From contig JAFKKF010000008.1 of NCBI GenBank assembly GCA_017305635.1, positions 1-64,000 of the forward strand: a stretch of 64,000 bases of DNA. Direction: 5' to 3'. Position numbers and translations under genes: made by a program. The notes beneath the pieces were generated by a model, which had not been told where the DNA came from, ran no database searches, and was given only the letters and a program-made list of their open reading frames with translations. Position 1 is the first letter of the stretch, and each line of letters starts with the position of its first letter. This DNA comes from Hyphomicrobiales bacterium (GTDB lineage: Bacteria > Pseudomonadota > Alphaproteobacteria > Rhizobiales > Kaistiaceae). Positions 16,806-25,690 of this stretch are shown piece after piece.

Positions 16806-17974
16806 AACGTCGCCTGAAGGGCATGACCTGGGACCATGCCCGCGGCTTCGATCCGCTGCAGAAGGGCGTGCCGCTCTTCGTTGCGGAGCATCCGGACTAC
16901 GAGATCGAGTGGACGCGGCGGAGCCTCCGCGATTTTGGCGTGCAGCCGGTCGAGGTACTTGCCGAGCAATATGACCTCATCGTCATCGACCATCCCTTCT
17001 GCGGCCGGGCCAAGGCGACCAACTGCCTTCTCGATCTGAAGCCGCTCTTTCCCGCGGCCTTCTTCGCCATGCTCGAGAAGGAGAGCGTCGGCCCGTCCAC
17101 GCGCTCCTATTATTACGGCGGCGGCATCTGGGGCCTGCCCACCGACGCCGCCTCGCAGGTCGCAAGCTACCGGCCGGATCTCCTCAAGGCGCTTGGCTTC
17201 GACCATCCGCCGAAGACCTGGAGCGAGGTGCTGGCGCTCGGCGCGGCCGCGCGGAAGGCCGGCAAGTGGATCGGCCTGCCGAGCGTGCAGAGCGATGCCG
17301 CCTGCCTCGTCGCGACGCTTTCCGCCAATCTCGGCAAGCCCATATCGCCGGATACGGACTACCTGCTGCTGCCGGACGTCTTCGCCGAGGTGCTCGACTA
17401 CCTCGACCAGCTCCGGCCCTTCTGCCATCCGAAGTCGACGGAGCGGAATCCGATCCACACCTATGACGCCATGGCGGCGGGCGACGAGATCGTCTACGTC
17501 CCCTTCGGCTTCGGCTACACCAACTATTCGAGGGCGGGCGTGAAGGTGCCGATCCACTACACGACCATCGCCGGGCCGGGCGAGGATCCCGCCGCGGGCG
17601 CCATCCTCGGCGGCGCCGGCGCCGCGATCTCGGCGAACTGCAAGGACGTCGAGGCTGCCGTCGCCTACCTCACCTGGATGCACCAGCCGGAGCATCAGGC
17701 CGGCGCCTATTACCGCAACGGCGGCCAGCCGGGCCTGCGTTCCGCCTGGACCAACGCCGAGGACGATCGCGATAGCGGCTTCTTCTTCTCCGGCACGCTG
17801 GAGACCCTCGACAAGGCCTACCTCCGCCCGCGCTTCGACGGTTTCATCGCCGCCTTCGAGCATCCCGGCGAGCTGGTGCACCGCTACCTCGCCGGCGACG
17901 GCATCACCCGCAACGAGATCATCCGCTCTTCCAACGAGACTTACGCGCGCGCCCGTGCGGCCGCGAAAGCCTGA
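16802..17974 (+). CDS. Solute-binding-protein family 1 homologue without signal peptide
   Basis: This 390-residue protein has the fold signature of an ABC solute-binding protein (YDLIVIDHPFCGRA, the GIWGLPTDAASQVASYRPDLL hinge region, NGGQPGLRSAW) but begins MKRRLKGMTWDHARGFDP with no hydrophobic signal segment. The ATG overlaps the SMP-30 stop (ATGA), so an exported version with a longer N-terminus is not possible without running into SMP-30. It would therefore stay in the cytoplasm. I recall relatives opening with LKGMTWDHPRG next to CoA transferases in other alphaproteobacteria. Its role is unknown; it may bind the imported substrate or a CoA-pathway intermediate, or act as a sensor. Confidence 0.8.
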   Translation: MKRRLKGMTWDHARGFDPLQKGVPLFVAEHPDYEIEWTRRSLRDFGVQPVEVLAEQYDLIVIDHPFCGRAKATNCLLDLKPLFPAAFFAMLEKESVGPSTRSYYYGGGIWGLPTDAASQVASYRPDLLKALGFDHPPKTWSEVLALGAAARKAGKWIGLPSVQSDAACLVATLSANLGKPISPDTDYLLLPDVFAEVLDYLDQLRPFCHPKSTERNPIHTYDAMAAGDEIVYVPFGFGYTNYSRAGVKVPIHYTTIAGPGEDPAAGAILGGAGAAISANCKDVEAAVAYLTWMHQPEHQAGAYYRNGGQPGLRSAWTNAEDDRDSGFFFSGTLETLDKAYLRPRFDGFIAAFEHPGELVHRYLAGDGITRNEIIRSSNETYARARAAAKA

Positions 17975-17995
17975 GAATTCACAAAGGTCAGACCC

Positions 17996-19210
17996 ATGCC
18001 GAAAGCACTGCAGGACGTCACCGTCCTCGACTTCAGCCATCTCCTCCAGGGGCCGTTCGCGACCCAGCTCCTCGGTGACATGGGCGCCAACATCATCAAG
18101 GTCGAGCGGCCGGGGCAGGGCGACCTCTTCCGCACCATGACGCTGAAGAACCGCTGGGTCGGCGGCTCGGAGAGCCCGAACTTCCTCGCCTGGAACCGCA
18201 ACAAGCGCTCCCTCGCCATCGACCTGAAGGCGCCGGAGGCGAAGGAAATCCTCTACAAGATCGCCGAGACCGCCGACGTGGTGGTGCAGAATTTCCGGCC
18301 CGGCGTCCTCGACAAGCTCGGCTTCGGCTATGCCGATTTCAAGAAGATCAATCCGCGCATCATCTATTGCTCGGGGTCGGGCTACGGCGACAGCGGGCCC
18401 TATGTCAGCCGGCCCGGCCAGGACATGCTGATCCAGGGCCTGACCGGCCTTGCCGCTGCCACCGGCCGCGGCGATGGCGCGCCGGTCCCGGTCGGCGCCG
18501 GCTTTGCCGACCAGATCGGCGCTATGAACATGGTCTACGGCATCCTCTCGGCGCTCTACTGGCGCGAGCGCTCGGGCGAGGGCCAGGAGGTCAAGGTCGA
18601 CCTCATGTCCGGCCTGCTCCAGCACCAGAACCAGGAACTGGTCTGGGTGATGAACTTCGGCGAGGATTTCGAGCGCCCGAACGCCGCCATCGGCCATCCC
18701 GGCATGGATGCGCCCTTCGGCATCTACCCGACCAAGGACGGCTGGGTGACCATCGCCATGAGCCCTTATGCGAAGCTTGTCGGCGTCCTCGGCAACAAGG
18801 ACCTGCTTGCCTACGACGACAAGGAGGTCCTCTTCCGGAAGCGCGACGAGGTCTGGGAGAAGCTCGCCGCCGAGACGCGGAAATGGACGACTGAAGACCT
18901 GCTCGACGCCATGCTGAAGGTCGACATCTGGTGCGGCGAGGTGAAGTCGCACCTCCGCGTCGTCGACGATCCGCAGGTCAGGCACATGGGCAGCGTCACC
19001 TCCTACGAGCACCCGAAGGTCGGCACGGTGAAGGTCATCGGCCCGGCGGTGCGCATGAGCGAAACCCCGCCGAAGATCGAGCGCGCCGCGCCCATGGTCG
19101 GCCAGCACACGGAGGAGATCCTTCGCGAATACGGCATCGGCGAGAAGACGATCGCCGACATGGAGGCGCGCAAGGTCGTGGAACAGGCCGACGTGCCGAA
19201 AAAGGCCTGA
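17996..19210 (+). CDS. CaiB/BaiF family (class III) CoA transferase
   Basis: This 404-residue enzyme is the second class III CoA transferase in the window and the last gene of the 10.2-19.2 kb operon. The signature GPFATQLLGDMGANIIKVER is at residues 19-38 and the catalytic Asp is Asp143 in PGQDMLIQGLTG. The C-terminal half has HPGMDAPFGIYPTKDGWVTI, usual in formyl- or succinyl-CoA-type members. It is not a recent duplicate of the copy at 1.1 kb, since the sequences differ throughout. It would activate the acid that the hydratase and SDR work on. Confidence 0.9.
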   Translation: MPKALQDVTVLDFSHLLQGPFATQLLGDMGANIIKVERPGQGDLFRTMTLKNRWVGGSESPNFLAWNRNKRSLAIDLKAPEAKEILYKIAETADVVVQNFRPGVLDKLGFGYADFKKINPRIIYCSGSGYGDSGPYVSRPGQDMLIQGLTGLAAATGRGDGAPVPVGAGFADQIGAMNMVYGILSALYWRERSGEGQEVKVDLMSGLLQHQNQELVWVMNFGEDFERPNAAIGHPGMDAPFGIYPTKDGWVTIAMSPYAKLVGVLGNKDLLAYDDKEVLFRKRDEVWEKLAAETRKWTTEDLLDAMLKVDIWCGEVKSHLRVVDDPQVRHMGSVTSYEHPKVGTVKVIGPAVRMSETPPKIERAAPMVGQHTEEILREYGIGEKTIADMEARKVVEQADVPKKA

Positions 19211-19309
19211 CCGCGGTCCCGCCGGCGCGGCAAAGGGTTCTTCCGCTCCGCTCCCGATCCTGTGCTATAGGCTTCGCTTCCCAAACGGCGGAAGAAGGAA
19301 GAAGAGCCG

Positions 19310-20074
19310 ATGGAACGGGTTCACGAGAACCTCGTCGATGCCACGTTCGGTCCCCGCGCCAAGGCCTATGTCGACAGTGCCGTCCATTCGAAGGGTGCCG
19401 ACCTCGAGGCGCTCGAGGCGATCGTCGGCGAGCTGAAGCCGGCGCGTGCCATCGATGTCGGCTGTGGCGGCGGCCATGTCTCCTACCTGCTCGCCCGCCA
19501 TGCCGGCCGCGTCACGGCGGCCGACCTCTCCTCCGAGATGCTCGCCGCCGTTGCCGCGGCCGCGAAGGAGCGCGGCCTCGCCAATTTGGAGACGGCGCAG
19601 ACCACCGCCGAGCGGCTGCCCTTCGAGGACGGCACCTTCGACTTCCTTGCGACCCGCTATTCCGCCCATCATTGGCGCGATTTCGAGGGCGGCATCCGCC
19701 AGGCTCGCCGCGTCCTGAAGACGGGTGGCCGCGCCGCCTTCATCGACGCCTATTCAACCGGCGTCCCGCTTCTCGACACGCACCTGCAGGCGGTCGAGAT
19801 CATCCGCGACCCGTCCCATGTACGCGACTATTCGGCGGCCGAGTGGATGGCGACGCTGGCGCGCTCCGGCTTCCAGGCGATCGACTACCGCACCTGGCGC
19901 GTCCGCATGGATTTCCCCGTCTGGATGGCGCGTCTCGGCGCGCCGGAATCGGCGGGCATTTCCATCCGCGCGCTGCAGGCCACCGCGCCCGCCGAGACGC
20001 GCGAGCATTTCTCGATCGAGCCGGACGGCTCCTTCATGCTCGACGTCATGATGATCCAGGCGCAGGCGGTCTAG
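19310..20074 (+). CDS. Class I SAM-dependent methyltransferase
   Basis: This 254-residue protein has the Rossmann-fold methyltransferase motifs: motif I IDVGCGGGHVSYLL, an acidic residue ending strand 2 (TAADLSSEML), and LPFEDGTFDFLATRYSAHHW, the Methyltransf_11 pattern. The AHHW segment with RVLKTGGRAAFID is UbiE-like. The substrate is unknown. It starts 100 bases after the CoA transferase with GAAGGAAGAAG as the ribosome site, and is followed by a btpA-like gene. It is probably transcribed from its own promoter; CTATAG at 19265-19270 could be a -10 box, but I see no matching -35. Confidence 0.85.
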   Translation: MERVHENLVDATFGPRAKAYVDSAVHSKGADLEALEAIVGELKPARAIDVGCGGGHVSYLLARHAGRVTAADLSSEMLAAVAAAAKERGLANLETAQTTAERLPFEDGTFDFLATRYSAHHWRDFEGGIRQARRVLKTGGRAAFIDAYSTGVPLLDTHLQAVEIIRDPSHVRDYSAAEWMATLARSGFQAIDYRTWRVRMDFPVWMARLGAPESAGISIRALQATAPAETREHFSIEPDGSFMLDVMMIQAQAV

Positions 20075-20145
20075 TCTCGCCTCTCTCGCCGGAAGACTGC
20101 GGCCCGCCACCCACGGAACACCATCCAGCGACAGGAGTCTCCTTC

Positions 20146-20943
20146 ATGCCCTTTGGCTTCTTCCCGGTTCGGAAGGCCGTCATCGCCATGGCCCATATCG
20201 GCGCGCTCCCGGGCTCGCCGCTCCATGATGCGAAGGGAGGCATGGCGGCGCTGATCGACGGTGTCGCAAAGGACGTCGAGAACCTCCAGGCCGCCGGCGT
20301 CGATGCCATCATGTTCGGCAACGAGAACGACCGGCCGTACCTGTTGAAGGCGACGCCCGAGAGCCTCGCCGCCATGACCGCCGTGGTCGCCGCGGTGAAG
20401 CCCATGCTGAAGGTGCCCTTCGGCGTCAACTATCTCTGGGACCCGACGGCGAGCGTCGCCATCGCGGTGGCGACCGGGGCCAGCTTCGTGCGCGAGATCT
20501 TCACCGGCGTCTTCGCCTCCGACATGGGCATATGGGCGCCGGATGGCGCGACGCCCGCCCGCCTCCGCCACAATCTCGGCCGCGACGACCTGAAGCTCCT
20601 CTTCAACATCAATGCCGAGTTCGCCTTCCCGCTCGACGGCCGGCCGATCGCGCTCCGCGCCAAGAGCGCGATCTTCTCCTCGCTCGCCGATGCCGTGCTG
20701 GTTTCCGGCCCGATCACCGGCCGGCCCGCGGCGCTCTCGGACCTGCAGGCGGTGCGCGAGGCGGTGAGCGAGGTGCCCATCTTCGCCAATACCGGCGTCA
20801 ACATCGACAATGTCCGCGACGTGCTCTCGCTCGCCGACGGGGTCGTCATCGGCACCCATTTCAAGGTCGACGGCAATACCTGGAACCCCGTCGATCCGGC
20901 CCGTGCCAAGCGCTTCATGGATGTGGTGAACACACTCCGTTAG
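20146..20943 (+). CDS. BtpA/SgcQ family protein
   Basis: This 265-residue TIM-barrel-like protein belongs to the BtpA family, named for a photosystem I biogenesis factor but common in non-photosynthetic bacteria near sugar genes (SgcQ). Visible family features are AMAHIGALPGSP near the start, GVDAIMFGNENDRPY, FGVNYLWDPTASVAIA, and the barrel-end NTGVNIDNV and DGVVIGTHFKVDG. The last resembles a phosphate-binding loop. ATG 20146 follows AGGAG; the frame is open far upstream but overlaps the methyltransferase. Its reaction is not established. Confidence 0.85.
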   Translation: MPFGFFPVRKAVIAMAHIGALPGSPLHDAKGGMAALIDGVAKDVENLQAAGVDAIMFGNENDRPYLLKATPESLAAMTAVVAAVKPMLKVPFGVNYLWDPTASVAIAVATGASFVREIFTGVFASDMGIWAPDGATPARLRHNLGRDDLKLLFNINAEFAFPLDGRPIALRAKSAIFSSLADAVLVSGPITGRPAALSDLQAVREAVSEVPIFANTGVNIDNVRDVLSLADGVVIGTHFKVDGNTWNPVDPARAKRFMDVVNTLR

Positions 20944-20967
20944 CACTCGCCATCCGGGGAGCTCCGC

Positions 20968-21888
20968 CTATGCCTGGCCCTTCAGCTTCCTTGGCGTGAG
21001 GGCGACGCCGTTGGCGCGGCCGATATATTCGGGGAGGTGCGGCACGTAGTTCTCGCCGCCGTCGCCGCCGTCATGGACGGCGAGCGCGAATGTGTTCTTC
21101 ACGGCGTTGCCGACCGGGTTCACCATGCCGGCCGCGTCCGCCATCGATTCGAGATAGCGCATGTCCTTGAACGCGTTGGAGAGCGTGAACTTGTGCGCCT
21201 CGCGATCGCCATCGATCATGTAGCCCATGAAGGTCTGGTAGAAGCCGCAATCCATGCGGCCGCCGCGGATGACGCTGTCGAAGCGCTCAGCGGTGATGCC
21301 GACCTTGGCGGCGAGCGCCAGCGCTTCGGCATAGAGCGCGGCATAGCCGAGCGACAGGAAGTTGTTGAGGAGCTTCATGCGGTGGCCGTCGCCGACGCCG
21401 CCCGTATGGACGACCTTCCCGGCCCAGGTCTCGATCACCGGCTTGAGGCGGGCGAAGACGGCGTCGCTTGCCCCGACCATGGCCGAGAGCTTGCCCTCCT
21501 CGGCCTGCACCGGCGTGCCGCCGAGCGGGGCATCGGCATAGTCGATGCCGAGCGGGGCGAGCTCGGCGGCGAGCGCGACGGTCGAGTTCGGATCGGCCGT
21601 CGAGCAGTCGACGATGACCGAGCCGGGCTTCAGCCCTTCCTTCAATCCGCGCACGACCGCCTCGACCTCGCGCGAACCGGTGACGCAGAGGAAGACGATG
21701 GTCGAGTTTTCGCCGACCTCTTTGGCGGAAGCCGCCTCCCTGGCGCCGCGGCTGACGAGATCCTCGACCGGCTTCCGGTTGCGATGGGCGAGAATCGTCA
21801 GCGGATAGCCCTTCTCGACCATGTTCTTCGCCATGCCGTGCCCCATCAGGCCGACGCCGATGAAGCCGATCTTTTCCGCTGCGCTCAC
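20968..21888 (-). CDS. NAD(P)-dependent oxidoreductase, 3-hydroxyisobutyrate dehydrogenase family
   Basis: This 306-residue beta-hydroxyacid dehydrogenase oxidises a 3-hydroxy acid to a semialdehyde or keto acid. The cofactor motif is FIGVGLMGHGMAKNM, the substrate loop is DAPLGGTP, and the catalytic lysine lies in GHRMKLLNNFLSLG. The C-terminal helix bundle is complete. The GTG start at 21888 is chosen because homology begins there; the upstream in-frame extension is arginine-rich and unlike the family. It is convergent with the BtpA-like gene, 24 bases away, and divergent from the membrane protein gene. Confidence 0.88.
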   Translation of the reverse strand: MSAAEKIGFIGVGLMGHGMAKNMVEKGYPLTILAHRNRKPVEDLVSRGAREAASAKEVGENSTIVFLCVTGSREVEAVVRGLKEGLKPGSVIVDCSTADPNSTVALAAELAPLGIDYADAPLGGTPVQAEEGKLSAMVGASDAVFARLKPVIETWAGKVVHTGGVGDGHRMKLLNNFLSLGYAALYAEALALAAKVGITAERFDSVIRGGRMDCGFYQTFMGYMIDGDREAHKFTLSNAFKDMRYLESMADAAGMVNPVGNAVKNTFALAVHDGGDGGENYVPHLPEYIGRANGVALTPRKLKGQA

Positions 21889-22035
21889 GATCCGGTCCTT
21901 CCCTGTTCCTCGCAGGCATCCCGGCGACAGGCCGGCGCCCCCGATCTGGCGATACGCTCCCCCCGCCGCTGCGGCAAGCCTCCGTTTGGAACGCCGCACG
22001 CTTCCGTGTAACGCTCGGTGCATGCCTGCCCGGGG

Positions 22036-22881
22036 ATGGAGCGACGTCTCGCCGTGAAGCCGCTTCTCGATGCTGTTGGCGCCGCCGCCGCGGCGACCGT
22101 CGCCGCGCTCTGGATGTCCACCTGTGCTGCCGCCCCCGAACTCATCTGGCAGGGGCTGAAGCTCTTCCTCGATCATCTGAGCTGGACGGCCGTCGGCGTC
22201 GCCATCCTCATGGCGCTGGTCTTCGTTTGCTTCGTCGAGCCGGTGCTGAGGCGCCTGCGCTCGCTGCTTCTCCACGCCCCGGACGAGGAACCGGGCCATC
22301 GGCCGGCGAGCATCCTTCTATGGAGCGCGCTCGGCCTCGTCTTCGGCTTCGTCTCGGTCTGCCTTCACGAGGCGGTCGCCGAGTTCATCGCCGGCCATGG
22401 CAGCGGTGCGCAGGAGGTGATCCAACTCGCCGTGTCCTTCGCCGCGATCCCCTTCATGGTAACGGTCGCCTGGCAGGCGGCCGGCAATCGCATACTCGCG
22501 ATCCCGCTCGCGATCCTCGCGACGATCTCGCCCCTCGCCGCCGGCTGGCTCTTCGGCTGGGATGCGCAGGCGATCTTCACCACGACCGTGCCCGGCCTCG
22601 CGATCCTGTTCCTCGGTTACCGGCAGTCGCGGCTGCATCCGGACAGCCGACTGGGGAGCTACGCGCTGATCGTCGTGCTCGTGGCGGCGATGTGGCTCGC
22701 CGTCGCGCTCCTCTCCGACGGCATCCTCTTTGCCGTCACCGGCAAGCCGGCCTGGCTCTACGACTGGGCGGACTTCTTCATCGACCTGCGCTTTTACATC
22801 GGCTGGGCGCTCGGCCTGATCCTGGCGCCGGCTTCCTTCGGCTGGTCCGGCAGGACCGCCGGCAGCTACCAGCAGGTATAG
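22036..22881 (+). CDS. Polytopic membrane protein of unknown function
   Basis: I do not recognise this protein. It has about 281 residues and seven or eight hydrophobic segments, including LSWTAVGVAILMALVFVCFV, ILLWSALGLVFGFVSVCL and YALIVVLVAAMWLAVALL. The loop after the second segment is charged (RRLRSLLLHAPDEEPGHR). The start is uncertain: ATG 22036 is used, while GTG 22018 and GTG 22054 are possible. The 3' end overlaps the convergent SDR gene by 16 bases, which argues that one of the two ends may be less constrained. No catalytic motif was seen. Confidence 0.6.
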   Translation: MERRLAVKPLLDAVGAAAAATVAALWMSTCAAAPELIWQGLKLFLDHLSWTAVGVAILMALVFVCFVEPVLRRLRSLLLHAPDEEPGHRPASILLWSALGLVFGFVSVCLHEAVAEFIAGHGSGAQEVIQLAVSFAAIPFMVTVAWQAAGNRILAIPLAILATISPLAAGWLFGWDAQAIFTTTVPGLAILFLGYRQSRLHPDSRLGSYALIVVLVAAMWLAVALLSDGILFAVTGKPAWLYDWADFFIDLRFYIGWALGLILAPASFGWSGRTAGSYQQV

Positions 22882-23639
22882 CCGCCGTCGACCACCACGA
22901 CGCTGCCGGTCATCAGGCTCGCGCCCTGGCCGGCTAGGAAGAGCACCACAGAGGCGATCTCTTCGATCTTGCCCATGCGGCCCATCGGCGTGCCGCCGAT
23001 CCAGGCGTCGTACATCTTCTTGTCGTCATAGACGAAGGCGTTGAGCGGCGTGTCGATATAGGTCGGCGCCACTGCGTTGACGCGCACGCCGCGCGCGCCC
23101 CATTCGGCGGCGAGCGACTTGGTGAGATGGTGCACGCCGGCCTTCGAGGCATTGTAGAAGGCCTGCTCCTGCGGCTTGTTGACGATGAAGCCGGACATCG
23201 AGCCGATATTGACGATCGCGCCCGACTTCGCCTTCAGCATGTAGTTGCCGAAGGCGCGGCAGCACCAGAAGGTGCCGTTGAGGTTGACGTCGAGCACGTT
23301 CAGCCAGTGCTCGTCCGTCACCGTTTCCGCCGGCGTCATCGAGCGCGCGATGCCGGCATTGTTGACCAGCACGTCGATGCGTCCATGCTTCTTCACGAAG
23401 GCATCGGCGACCTGGTTGACCTCGGCCGTGTTCGTCACGTCCATCTTGAAGACGTCGACGTCGTAGCCCTTCTTCTTCATGGCGTCGCGCCCGGTCTCGG
23501 CGACGCCCTGATTGTGGTCGGCGATCGCAACCCGGGCGCCGGCCTCCGCCAGCGCCTCGACGCAGCCGAGGCCGATCCCCTGTCCGCCGCCGGTGACCAG
23601 CGCGGTCTGCCCGCCGAGCTTGAACATTTCCATATACAT
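22866..23639 (-). CDS. SDR family polyol dehydrogenase (galactitol/arabinitol-dehydrogenase-like)
   Basis: This 257-residue classical SDR has TGGGQGIG (17-24), NNAG, and catalytic YNASKAG. It closely follows the pattern of galactitol dehydrogenase: DVNLNGTFWCCRAFGNYM, GSMSGFIVNKPQ, LAAEWGARGVRVNAVAP and the C-terminal DGGYTCW. It likely oxidises a hexitol or pentitol to a ketose with NAD. ATG 23639 has GGGAG about 8 bases upstream. It is the last gene of the SorC-ABC operon (29.2 to 22.9 kb), so it probably acts on the polyol imported by that transporter. Confidence 0.88.
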   Translation of the reverse strand: MYMEMFKLGGQTALVTGGGQGIGLGCVEALAEAGARVAIADHNQGVAETGRDAMKKKGYDVDVFKMDVTNTAEVNQVADAFVKKHGRIDVLVNNAGIARSMTPAETVTDEHWLNVLDVNLNGTFWCCRAFGNYMLKAKSGAIVNIGSMSGFIVNKPQEQAFYNASKAGVHHLTKSLAAEWGARGVRVNAVAPTYIDTPLNAFVYDDKKMYDAWIGGTPMGRMGKIEEIASVVLFLAGQGASLMTGSVVVVDGGYTCW

Positions 23640-23657
23640 GGCCTGGACTCCCTGGAC

Positions 23658-24668
<1,011 letters not shown>

Positions 24669-24702
24669 CACGCCCTCCCTGCCGTCCTCGTCACGTATGT
24701 TC

Positions 24703-24834
24703 GCGCCCCCTCCACCGCCTTCGGCGGTCCCCCGCCCGCGCTTCGCAGGGGAGGAACAAGGTCGCGCCCTCGATGAAGGAGGTTCCTCCCCCGTTTACGG
24801 AGGGGGGCCATGCGAAGCATGGTGGAGGGAGCGC
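24703..24834. repeat. 132-bp inverted-repeat element inside the polyol transporter operon
   Basis: The ends are inverted copies with one mismatch (GCGCCCCCTCCACC at 24703-24716, GGTGGAGGGAGCGC at 24821-24834). Inner arms also pair: CTTCGCA with TGCGAAG (24741-24747, 24811-24817) and GGGGAGGAAC with GTTCCTCCCC (24748-24757, 24782-24791). The RNA would fold into a long hairpin. It resembles dispersed palindromic repeats I recall from Rhizobiales genomes. It lies between the permease stop and the ATPase start and has no open frame of its own. Confidence 0.7.
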
Positions 24835-24849
24835 ATGCCACGCCTCCCA

Positions 24850-25680
24850 TCACTTCACCGCACCGAAGGTCATGCCGCGCACCAGCTGCTTCTGGCTGAA
24901 CCAGCCGATGACTAGGATCGGCGCGATGGCGAGCGTCGAGGCCGCCGAGAGCTTCGCCCAGAACAGGCCTTCCGGGCTCGAATAGGAGGCGATGAAGGCG
25001 GTCAGCGGCGCGGCATTCGCGGCGGTCAGGTTCAGCGTCCAGAACGCCTCGTTCCAGGCGAGGATGATGTTGAGGAGCATGGTCGAGGCGATGCCGGGGA
25101 TCGCCATGGGGAGGAGGACGTAGACGATCTCCTTCCACAGGACCGCGCCGTCCATGCGCGAGGCTTCCAGGATGTCGACGGGGATCTCGCGGAAATAGGT
25201 GTAGAGCATCCACACCATGATCGGCAGGTTGATCAGCATCAGGATGATGGTGAGGCCGAACAGCGAGTCGAGCAGGTTGAGGCTCTTGAAGATGAGGTAG
25301 ATCGGCACCAGGACGCCGACCGCCGGCATCATCTTGGTGGAGAGCATCCACATCAGGATGTCCTTGGTCCGCTTGGTCGGCGAGAAGGCCATCGACCAGG
25401 CGGCGGGGACGGTGATCACGAGGCCGAGCAGCGTCGAGCCGATCGAGATAACCACCGAGTTGAAGAAGTGCTTGAAGTAGTTCGAACGGTCCTGGACCTC
25501 GACGAAATTCTCCAGCGTCCAGTGCGGCGGCAGGAAGGCCGGCGGGAAGAGGATCGCGTCGCCTTCCGTCTTGAACGAGGTGAGGATCGTCCACAGGATC
25601 GGGAAGAAGAGGAGGAGGGCGACGATCCAGGCGAGGACCGTGAAGGACCACTTCCGGCGGGGGCTTACGGCGCGGGCCAT
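24850..25680 (-). CDS. Carbohydrate ABC transporter permease (MalG/SmoG-type)
   Basis: This 276-residue membrane protein has six predicted transmembrane segments, starting FTVLAWIVALLLFFPILWTI. The MalG-type TSFKTEGDAI follows and the EAA loop reads ILEASRMDGAVLWKEIVYVL. The C-terminus SQKQLVRGMTFGAVK is the family ending. ATG 25680 follows GGAGAGAG and lies ten bases after the partner permease stop. It is part of the polyol-type operon. The EAA glycine is kept, so it should couple to the ATPase normally. Confidence 0.92.
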   Translation of the reverse strand: MARAVSPRRKWSFTVLAWIVALLLFFPILWTILTSFKTEGDAILFPPAFLPPHWTLENFVEVQDRSNYFKHFFNSVVISIGSTLLGLVITVPAAWSMAFSPTKRTKDILMWMLSTKMMPAVGVLVPIYLIFKSLNLLDSLFGLTIILMLINLPIMVWMLYTYFREIPVDILEASRMDGAVLWKEIVYVLLPMAIPGIASTMLLNIILAWNEAFWTLNLTAANAAPLTAFIASYSSPEGLFWAKLSAASTLAIAPILVIGWFSQKQLVRGMTFGAVK

Positions 25681-25690
25681 GGCTCTCTCC

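Noticed and set aside
18931-20145. A 405-residue N-terminal extension of the BtpA-like protein
   Set aside because: It runs through the CoA transferase and methyltransferase genes in another frame; the family domain and AGGAG site begin at 20146.
24672-24849. A small gene between the ATPase and permease genes
   Set aside because: The interval is mostly an inverted-repeat element without a ribosome site or conserved frame.
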